From: Synura sp. LO234KE
Lineage: Eukaryota > Sar > Synurophyceae > Synurales > Mallomonadaceae
Direction of reading: 5' to 3'
NCBI GenBank assembly: GCA_015143735.1
Contig: VKHC01000129.1
Coordinates: 1 to 17,861 of the forward strand
DNA length: 17,861 nt
In this document: positions 8,998-17,861 of the stretch, piece by piece
Layout: each line of letters opens with the position of its first letter
How positions within the stretch are numbered: position 1 is the first letter of the stretch
Made by a program: the position numbers and the translations under genes
Notes under the pieces: model-generated
What the model saw: only the letters and a program-made list of their open reading frames with translations
Database searches by the model: none
What the model was told of the DNA's origin: nothing

Positions 8998-11900
8998 ATG
9001 AGTGATTCATATAAAGAAATAAATCTAAGCCTTGCTTTTCCAGCCAAAAAAGTCTCTATACCTGACGTTGATGATATTGCTCAAAAATATGATATGGAAT
9101 TAGATGAGGATGATTTTTCAAATGACGAATTAGAACGTAATGAATCCACAGAGGCTAGCGCTAAAAAAAATGAGGCTAGTCCTCTTCGAAAAGGAAACCA
9201 AGCAATTGACTCAGATATGGCTAAGAGAATGGAGTCTCTAATCTTAAAATTGGATGAAAAGAATAAAGAAATTGAAAGACTTTGTGTACTACTGGAGGCA
9301 TTAGAGACTGTTCCTGGAGTCAATCCGGAAAAACTAGCTCAACTTGTTGATGGGACTGATGATGTGAATGTGGTATGTTTATCAAGGATGCTGTGAGCTA
9401 AAACGAACGTATTAAATATAGACATTTATAGGACTACAGGGATTCAAAAATCGTCCATTTAGCAAAGAAATGCCGCAGGCTAACGATAGCGTTAAATAAG
9501 GAGCGTGGAATAAACATCTCAGGAAAGCAAGATACGGAACAATTAGCTAAAAAGGTGCAAGAGTTACAACAAGAGCTAAATCTTGTATCATCCCCTGCAG
9601 CACGACTTGCTGCCGCGAGAGAGGCTCGAAGAGAAGATAGACCTTCAGCCGACTCTAAAGAGGTCCAAAAGAGAGATGCTGCGGTGCTTACGAAGCAGGT
9701 CAGTCTGAACATATTAGCTTTATATAAAAAGTCGTGTTTAAAATTACTCATTTTTTGTGTCATAGAGCTGTAGATTTATTTATCATTTCGTTTGGATTGA
9801 ATCTTGCTTATATTAATTACATTACGTTGGGGGGTGGGGGGTGACTGTGATGACGTGTGTCCTTACAACAAACAGCTCGAAGAATGGAAGAAAAAATACA
9901 CTGCTTCTCAAGAGGAGCTTAAGAAAGTGCAGCGAGCGCTGGCTAAGGAGCTCGGAGAAGGAGTAACGGCCGAGCAGGTACTTTCGTATATTTGCATGGT
10001 GTGTGATGAAGCGTGAGAATGTTCTATCAGGGCGCAATTTATCCCCATATCGAATTCTCGCGCTCTGCACAGACCTGTCCCCGCGATTCCTAATGCTCTT
10101 TTCGTCATCGCTGTCCTCTACCATGGGTAACGATGGTGTCAGGCGGTGGACGAGGGGTGGCGAGGCCGGGCTCAACACATCGTAATGCTGAAATCCAAGG
10201 CACGAACAGTATTGAAATAGGGAACTCATCTACCCTTTGGTTACCCTTATCCCCACACTGCCATGCACTTATCTTCCACTTATTCTACGTCTGTCATTAT
10301 TTTCTCTGTGATATGTTTATTAAGAGATTCGGTATTGAATCTTGAAGATTCTGTTCCTGTTCTTGAAGCAGTGCTCGGATGATTGAATCGAATGATGACA
10401 TGAACAATTTCTATCCATTCATCTCTCCAGGTCAAGCGTCTGGAGGCTGCGCTGGCGGCAGCGGGCACTGAAGGAACCACGGCCTCCTCCGTGTCAGCGA
10501 ATCGCCTCCGGTCACAGGACAGGGCCCGGAACCGTGACGTGGATTCGAAAGCTGAGAGTGATCTGGTGAGGACGAGACACCCATCCGGCGAATGTAATGT
10601 TTCAATGTTCAGAAAGAGAGAAATACAGCTGGTCAATATCGGCGCCGCTGTCGTGGTCACCCTGCTTCATATGTTACATGGGCACATAGAAGAGTATGAT
10701 TTGGTGCAGGACTGGATTGCATTTAAGCTGTTGTGGGTTGTGATCTACCTGCCGTGTCACAGCACGTATCGCCGTCCCTGCTGCCCATGCTCAATGTCCT
10801 GTGTCTGAGTTTCCTCACTGTATGTATGTATGCGTGTGTCCGTGTCTCAGGCGGACATGGGTGCAGAGAGGCAACAAGCTGTTGAAGTACTGACGCAAGA
10901 ACACGCCCAGTAAGATTCACTTCCATACGCGAACGGGCTCCGTCCTTCCCTGGACAAGAGGGGGTCTTTGGTGCCGAGGGTGGGGCATCTCATATCTAAT
11001 GCACGGCTTGTCTGTCGCCCCCACATGGACACTACTCCCACGCCACGCTGTGCATGATAACGTGGTCTTGTGTGTGCCCACGTGTATACACCGTGCGCCT
11101 GCTACACTTCCAATAATCTTGGTCTCAATCCTACTGATCGATCTGCTGGCTCATGACATCCTGCAGACTGACCGAGGAATGTCAACGGTTACGGAAGAGC
11201 AGTCAAGCTCAGAAGGTAACGGACATATCCTTGTGCCTTCAACAGTAACCCGTGGCAGATCCTCCAAGTTTATTTGAACTCTTTGGAATTTAAAAGATGG
11301 GATGAAGCTTTTTATAGTCCATGTCCCTCTCGTGTTCATATCATGACCATGGCGACGGTAGACTCCACACTCTCACTTCTTTCCTTCTTGTATCTGTGAA
11401 CGGTCATCAACGACGAGCACTATTCGTCCTGCTTATGCTGCGAACTGCATTCACACTATAGGCTCGTATACAAATATTAGAGGGGGACTCGGTGAAACTC
11501 AAAGCACAGATGAAGGTGCGTGATAATATCCAAAGATGTCATTCATGTTAATTCTACATACTGTGGATGTGTTGGATTAAAGGCGTGTCGATTGAATTTT
11601 TCCTTCTTCTGATTTGCAATAGTGTTAACATGAGATAGAGTATATATATATGTATATAATGCAGTAAGATTGACCATCGCCACCCAGCCACGTGCGTTGT
11701 CGTGATTGATACGACCGCATCGTTCTATTGTGATGATTAGGTACTGGTGGAGAAGGCGACATCCGACGACGAGTTGATCGAGGCGCTGAAGGCTGAGCTG
11801 GAGCGGGAGCGAGCGCTAGCAGTGGAAGAGCGGGAGCGACGCAATAAAGCCGTTGCAGATGCTGTACCTCGGGTGGTGCGGGCGGCCGGGGTTCGACCGA

Positions 11901-12273
11901 GCGGTATCCCTGGAGCCGGGGGAGACCAGGAAGAGCTAGCGCGCCTCCGTCGTCTGATTGATCAGCAGGTATGGACATGTTGGGGATGGCGAGGTGAAAT
12001 GGATGAGGAATAAGTATATCTATTTGTTCAGCCGGATGATCAGTCTCTCTGCGTGGGTAAGGTGGGAAAATAACGATTAATTGATGATGGATGTGAGTGC
12101 TTCCGAAGGGCGTCTTTTCTGCCTTTATTTGCGTCACTTGAATATTGAATGAGTCCGCCATGTTATCCTATAAATCGATCCCTTTTTTTTTCTTTGCATA
12201 GGCTCAGCAGTTAGATACGCAAGACAAATTGATTCGCCAGTTGAGAGAGCAGCAGCAAAAGGGTCGAAGTTGA
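8998..12273 (+). CDS. CCDC13: CCDC13 homologue, coiled-coil centriolar satellite/ciliary protein, nine exons
   Basis: Plus-strand exons: 8998-9372, 9432-9698, 9876-9977, 10431-10565, 10851-10909, 11167-11215, 11462-11515, 11741-11968 and 12202-12273 (TGA). All introns are GT-AG, 59-453 bp, and the joined frame is 446 aa. The protein is nearly all heptad-rich and charged. Three blocks match the CCDC13 family in order: DSKIVHLAKKCRRLT (about residues 129-143; family 'KIVELSKKNR'), ELKKVQRALAKELGEGV (about 233-249), and KLKAQMKVLVEKATSDDELIEAL split over 11462-11515 and 11741-11968 (family 'LK.QM.TLVEKG.HDDELIDAL'). CCDC13 in vertebrates is a centriolar satellite protein needed for cilium formation and genome stability. 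This copy is much shorter than the roughly 715-aa human protein and stops about 100 residues after the DDELI block, with a Gln-rich end. The N-terminal 60 residues are acidic and unlike the animal proteins. The ATG at 8998 is the first in frame. Confidence 0.85.
9829..9841 (+). repeat. G6-T-G6 tract in CCDC13 intron
   Basis: Two runs of six guanines separated by one T lie about 35 bases upstream of the acceptor at 9875, where a pyrimidine tract would be expected. Confidence 0.8.
11637..11660. repeat. TA-rich microsatellite in CCDC13 intron
   Basis: A short TA/TG alternating run (agagtatatatatatgtata) within the intron 11516-11740. Confidence 0.8.
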
Positions 12274-13107
12274 GCCCGAGGATGATCTCTATTTAAGCTT
12301 CATTTACTATGAGCTTTTCTGTATAAATTTAAGAATGATTCATTTCTTCTAACAATACCCAATGGTTTACCAGCACCACAAGAATTCGTTCAGACGAATC
12401 GTCGCGCATATAAGAGGGGGAGGAGACAAGAGTAACCGAACAATCGTAGGCAAACGAAGAAATATTAGCAGCAAGTCGCTCTTGAGAAAACAAAGAACAA
12501 AGGCATTAGTCCGCAAATCTAATAAGTGTAATCATAGTACATTTTCTTGTTGGCTGTCCTCTTCCTTGTTCATCCACCTTACAAGAATGATAGTCTCCTT
12601 ATCTTAAGTGGCAGTGGGGTTCAGAAAAACTGTTCTTACGCGATTGTTTGTGACGATTCACCAGTGCTAGCATATGTGTGGTATAATTATGCCAAGAAGC
12701 CAGAGTGACATATAAGCAAATGATAGTAGCTAGGCAGCCGCATCTGTGAGAGAAACGTGTTGTCGGCAATCTGTGCCGTTAGTAATTAGTATTACGGCCT
12801 CCGCTGGCCAACGGCAGTTCGACTTGGTTTTGTTATCTACGGTTTCCTCCCCCCTTCTAAGTTAAAAAAAGCTATATGATTCTTTTCACTATAGCTATGA
12901 TAAAACTTAAACTCCAAAAAACATAAACTGCTCGGTCAAGCTAATTAGCCGATCACCACTTGCTTAATAGTTACGAAATAAGACTAAAGACGAAGCGCAG
13001 TCGATATACGGAATATCATAGGGCATATCATCTGCTGCAGGCGACACTCCTGAAGAGACTTTCATCAATCACTTCACACAAATCCTAGCTAGAGTATGAC
13101 AACGACC
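12274..13107. other. Convergent intergenic region
   Basis: It lies between the stop of the plus-strand CCDC13 homologue and the stop of the minus-strand TUL1-like gene, so it should contain two 3' UTRs. No canonical AATAAA is close to either stop. An open stretch at 12362-12607 is Ser/Arg/Lys-rich without splice or family support. I see no gene or RNA. Confidence 0.5.
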
Positions 13108-16100
13108 TCAGTCCAGCGCGGGAATACTCGCCCGACACACAGGGCATTCCAGTTTGTATTCCAGCCACTGTGTAAGGCACTCTCTATGGAACAGGTGATC
13201 GCACGGTGTAATCTGAAATACCAGCAACGAGAAAGGAAAGAAAGTCACATTTCTGAGAGTTCAAACAAAAAAGAAAAGTAATATAGAGTATGATTTAGTA
13301 ACATTCGAATTAAATCAAATTTTTGCTATGAGAAAAATTTGGTTTATAGCATATTTATAATATTCTCATAATACTAAGACACAAACTAATTAACGAATCG
13401 ATCTTAAGTGTGAGGATAATGCAGCTTTACGAAGGGACATTTAATCTCACCATGTATCTTCGCTGAGAAACATCCACCGCATTATAGCAGATAACACATT
13501 CCCGTAACTCCCCAGTCTCCACGTCTCCTGTCGTTACTCGATTCCGTGGCACTTGGCGCTCATAATTGTACTTGGCAGGGAATATTCCTGGTGGGAGGAA
13601 GAATCTCGATCCCCATGCGTCCTAGGTACCGAGAACAAACACACGCACGCACATTCACGGATAGGAAACCGTAGTACGATAAAAGGTCGAACAAAAACCA
13701 CTGTGAGTTCCTTAGTGCGTATTCGATGCGTTAATAACCGCCACTCGGGTAATTTACGATTGCCTCTTCGACTGTATATCTAAATGTGTTTTATTCGCCG
13801 CACAGCTCACCTGCAGAACGAGGATCAACACCTGGAACGATGTCCAGAGCACAAGACATAGACACGTCTCGACAGCACCGCGAGGAAGATCCACGTCATA
13901 GTTTAAGGTGAGGAGATTGGCAGGGCAGCCGAAAAAATACAATGGAAAGAAGAGCCGCGTGGCAGTCATGGTCACGAGGTAGTTGATCTGGTAGGCCCGA
14001 CGGTCCCCGGACATGACATTGTAGACGATTTGCGGGACCCAGAAGGAGTACAGCCCGAATACAATATACATGGGGCTGACGGGAGACGGAATAGTTTTTT
14101 ATTCACAGCAGCGGCAGCAGCAGTTGCAACAGCGAAAATGGAAAGAGGTGATGAGAGAAGAGTTATGCCAGTCACCCTGTTCAGCAGTAGATTCTGAATG
14201 TCAATAAACCCTCCGCATATCTCCACTTATTTACAATATAAGCTTAAGCACGTATATTACAAGTCATAGCATTAAATATTGAGAAACAAAGGAATGTATA
14301 TGAACAATATAGACGGCAAATAACATTCACGGTGTGATCCATCCGGTCTAACCAATCCCATATATGCGGTCATGGGCGTCTAGGGGATCCTTTGTATTTT
14401 ATTCAACTTCTCATCGCATTCAATTCCATCCCATCGCCTTCTACTCTACACAATGGGTTATTAGGCCTCACCTCTCCGCATATGAGTATACAAAGACCAA
14501 GGCGAGCGCCAGAGCGGTGTAGTACCGCAACTGCACAGGCGCCATCAGACGACGGATCACACCGAGCCCTTCCGTGGCTATCAATTGAGCATTTCTGGTT
14601 AACCAACCGACAGTGAAAAACAAGATAATGTTTGATATCAATCTATTCAAAAGGCGAGAAATATCGACGAGTCTCCGCGACATCCTACTGTCATCTATAC
14701 AACGAGTCCGCTATATCGAAATCTTTCGCGTTAAGGTAGCTGCTCTGTGGCCCAACCTCAGAGAATTAAGGCGCGGTAAAGCGATTGTAATTGGAATACG
14801 TTTCCAAGGAGAAATAGGAAAGCATCGATTCGACGAAACTCGTTTACAGCCTTCCATTTGTGTACATCATGGCATCAGAATGCTTCAGATAAACAGTTTG
14901 ACTATTTTCACACAAAGCTTCACCTCTACCCCCACATCGCTGCATACCACCCGCACCATTACATGCGGGCTAGTCCCCACCCTCACACGCGCCCGCAACG
15001 TACCTTCCTTGGTAGACTGATATAACTATTCTCATGAGGCAAATAAACACAATCAATTTTAAAAATGCGATTCCCAGAAAGTAGACGAAGAGGCCTTCAA
15101 GTCTTGTATTTCCCAGCGCGAGGTGACCTATGCTCAACAACGAATCTAGAAGTGCCTAGCAACAGGCGCAGGCAGAGAAAAAGAGACAGTAAAGGCAATG
15201 AAAGACTGGCGATGTAATATAGTGAACAAAATAAACTTCATCAAGAGGTTCGAGAGGAGGGAGGGGGACAGGCGGGCCGTATTTCAGTGTATCTACAGCA
15301 GAGAACATGATCGGGTAGCATGTCCGTACGTCAGTCACTCAGACCTTGCCATATACCCAAGTAAGGAATAATAACCCCGATTGAATGGGAATACAGGGCG
15401 AAAAATGATCGATTACTACTGCTCCATAGTCTTACTAGAAATACTTACTTGGGCGCATATACTTGTGATGGAGATCTTACTGCCAACAGACTGTGCGCTG
15501 GCTCGATAGACCATCGCCACCAAAAAGTAGATCTGGACGAGACATACCACTGTACTCATCCAGAAGTATCTCGGAACTTTCTTCGACATCTCCTCCTGAC
15601 AATTGGTGTGTATGTCATCATGAAGAGTTTAACAGTGGAAGGGACTGGATTAGAATAAAACCATATTAGCAGTATTTCGGAAGCTATCGCACTTCCTTTT
15701 ACCGGTTCACATCCGTTTCACAATATCTGAGGCTCGCTGGTATACACCCCACGTCTGAGGACGACTGTGTCTGTGCCTGTGACGGCACTAGGTCATTCTC
15801 CCTCGCTCACCTCATACGCAAAGAGCGTAGCATCGAGGTGTATGTCCGTGAAGCTCGAGCAGGACGTGGGAGGGAGGTCTTTGAGATTCGCGTGACCCTT
15901 CGTCTTCCCCGTGATCGTTTCCGCTGCGGCCTGCGGCAGGTGGGGGGGGGAGCAGGGGGTGCATATAGATCGGAGGCGTTATTGTTTCAGGCGAGGGTGA
16001 GATTGAGAGCGTCCGACAGTCATGGCGAGGCTGGGAAGATAATGACAGAGTCCATAGTGGGTGAACAGGCTGGGAATCGCTAAACTACAACAACCGAATT

Positions 16101-17861
16101 TTAAGTCTACACGCCCTCTGCCCAGTGGAGCGCCCTCCCACCAGGCGACCCGTCCATCCCTAACCAGCAGAGGTACCTCCTGTGTCTATCAGCGAGGTCT
16201 CACCTGGTCGTTGGCTCCACTGGTCGGCAGACCGTTAGACGGCACGGAGGCCTTCGTGTGCATCACCAAAGATATCATACAGTACGCTGGAATGGCCATG
16301 GAGGGGGATGGGGTGGAGGCCGATCCCGGCGCTATTGACGGTGTCTGCGGCGCCACAGACTCTGAATCTGATTCGGAAGTACCGCTCGCAGTCTCTGTCA
16401 ATGGAACCGTTACACTTGGTGGCTCTCCTGTGGGAGGACGGGCGGCGGCAAAGGACATTCGTAACCGTTCTGTAGAGCGGAAGATATCTCTTTGGGTCTC
16501 CTTGAAGTTCAACGGCAACATATCATCTCCAAGTCCATCGCCAAGACCAAGCAACTTCAACGTGTCAGGAGGCAGTGCGCCTGTAGGCAGGACGACCAAC
16601 TCTAACCCACTCCCTCCAATCGACAGTCTGATTGTACTCCGGGGCTCAATCGCACGAGTGAGGTTTTGTTTCACGCGGACATCTTGTGGAGTGAAGTGCC
16701 CCGCGTTCAGAAGGATAGATGGGGTGGGGGATAGTCCGCCAGCACCACTGGGTATGTACACAGCGCTACTCCCCTCAGGCGGGTCATCAGCTAAGGACCT
16801 TAGGTGTTTGTGGGGTGCGGGGGGAGCAGCATAACGCACGTTATTTTCATTGTAGCCTACAACGTTGTTCCCCTCAGAGAGGAGGTGTCGTGTTTGGACA
16901 CGCGTCCCGTGTCCGGTGCTTGGTTGAGTGAAAAACACATCTGGATCGACAATTTTTGTTTCTGATGATAACGACTTGGAGGTAGGAGGCAAGACAGGAG
17001 GAAAGGACGCATCGAGCGACGTGGTTGCTGATGGTCCAGAAGTGGTACTTTGCATTTTGATCTTATGATTTTGAATATCAGTTAGGCTGAGGGAGGGATC
17101 CGTTCCGGTGACAGCAGGCAAATGCAGATACAAGCGCTGTTCTCTTGTTGGTGTGGAGACGATATGCAACTTGCCCTCTGTCGCGTCATACAATCCTAAA
17201 GATATCAGTTTGTGGTGTTATTAAAGCATGATTTGAATCGCTGTTGACGAATGAAATTTTAGCGGAGAGTGTATGGAATCCAGCTATCAATCTATATATG
17301 TGCATAAGTTACACCCCCACGTTACACCCCCACCTCCTCCGCACGGCATGCCACACAGAAGTGAAGTACGCACCTTGAAATGGGTACACGATTCTTGCAT
17401 TGGAGCTGCCGTAACTCGGATTTCCGTTACTAACTTGAATATACCCATATATAAATAGCAAATCCTTTACATGTACAATTGGAATTGAGCGAATCTGAAA
17501 TAGAGAAGTAATAGGCAACTGATAAGAATCATTTATTTTACTAATAAATAGAACAATTGCAAACAGGAGTTTAAGATATTAATTCACAATAATGGCTTTT
17601 GTACGACGCAAGGTGAATCCATAGCGTAATCTCTTACCTGGAAAATAGTTCTCCCGTGCATACTTATGCTATCAGTAAAGTGATTATTATATTAATTTTA
17701 GTGAAAATGCGTTCTCTAGAGGTGAAAGAGTGTTTTTACCTCCTAGTAGTATTTCCGTAATTTTGAATAGTTTTCTTCCATTGACCTGAAAATTCTGAAT
17801 GTGAGGAAACATACAAATACACGATTTGATCAGCACCTCGATATACCCCAGAAACATTTCC
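13108..17861 (-). CDS. TUL1: TUL1/FLY-like transmembrane RING E3 ubiquitin ligase, 5' partial
   Basis: Eleven visible minus-strand exons: 17861-17740 (partial), 17668-17638, 17494-17374, 17195-16204, 15930-15811, 15595-15449, 15155-15004, 14594-14472, 14075-13811, 13621-13451 and 13212-13108. Every junction is GT-AG and phase-consistent, giving 782 aa to the TGA. The N-terminal half is the lumenal beta-rich domain of the Tul1/Dsc1/FLY1 family (NVSGVYRG at the edge; GLYDATEGKLHIV at the 17374/17195 junction), interrupted by a long Ser/Pro-rich stretch in the 992-bp exon. About six or seven membrane helices follow (for example TVVCLVQIYFLVAMVY, LYSFWVPQIVYN, FFPLYFFGCPAN). The end is a RING-H2 with all eight ligands: C733, C736, C752, H754, H757, C760, C771 and C774 (visible numbering; ECVIC, TPCDHLFHREC, ECPVC). 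Family members sit in Golgi/endosomal membranes and ubiquitinate membrane proteins with an E2: Tul1 in yeast, Dsc1 in fission yeast, FLY1 in plant seed coat. The intact RING supports an active ligase. Confidence 0.92.
15941..15950 (-). other. C9 homopolymer pyrimidine tract at TUL1-like acceptor
   Basis: On the minus strand, nine cytosines lie immediately upstream of the CCTGCCGCAG acceptor of exon 15930-15811. They act as the pyrimidine tract, and length slippage here would not alter coding. Confidence 0.6.

Noticed and set aside
9822-10229. Minus-strand open stretch of 135 codons
   Set aside because: Antisense to a CCDC13 exon and introns, with no recognisable motif.
12362-12607. Plus-strand open stretch of 81 codons
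   Set aside because: Ser/Lys/Arg-rich low-complexity translation in a convergent spacer, without splice or family support.
13972-14226. Possible extra TUL1-like exon (Ala-rich plus FIDIQNLLLN)
   Set aside because: It has the wrong phase for both neighbours; direct joining of 14472 to 14075 gives a perfect frame and the family-typical membrane segment.
16061-16834. Plus-strand open stretch of 257 codons
   Set aside because: Shadow of the long 992-bp TUL1-like exon on the minus strand; no motif of its own.
1-17861. CRISPR arrays, tRNA, rRNA, bacterial operon signals
   Set aside because: Looked for by eye and not found; the gene structure is eukaryotic throughout.

Overview
This is nuclear DNA from an intron-rich eukaryote. 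The genes are built from small exons (31-992 bp) separated by mostly GT-AG introns of 47-536 bp, and no bacterial signals (operons, Shine-Dalgarno sites) are present. Two gene families narrow the lineage. CCDC13 belongs to organisms that build cilia or flagella. The TUL1/FLY-type membrane RING ligase is, to my knowledge, typical of fungi, plants and protists but not animals. A flagellated protist, for example a stramenopile or a related group, is the simplest reading; I cannot name a species.

Layout, left to right. Positions 1 to about 540 hold a diverged dispersed repeat (copy A), then AT-rich spacer. On the minus strand, 2989-1484 is a seven-exon ankyrin-repeat gene in which each internal exon encodes one repeat. 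Positions 3852 to about 5620 hold a second copy of the same repeat (copy B), split by a 1.3-kb insert. A small three-exon minus-strand gene model (6220-5755) follows. Next is a five-exon minus-strand gene (8795-6273): a charged, helical N-terminal segment spliced in frame to a type II thioesterase-like alpha/beta-hydrolase that has lost the catalytic Ser and His. A 202-bp divergent promoter region (8796-8997) separates it from a nine-exon plus-strand CCDC13 homologue (8998-12273). After a convergent spacer, the rest of the window is the minus-strand 3' part of a TUL1/FLY-like transmembrane RING E3 ligase (17861-13108), with at least eleven exons and its 5' end outside the window.

The genes do not form a pathway. 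The most notable items are the thioesterase-like pseudoenzyme with its fused N-terminal segment, the strict one-exon-one-repeat ankyrin gene, the clean empty/filled repeat pair, and the large disordered insertion in the TUL1-like protein. All exon models were built by hand from splice motifs, reading-frame continuity and family resemblance; no alignment or transcript data were available.
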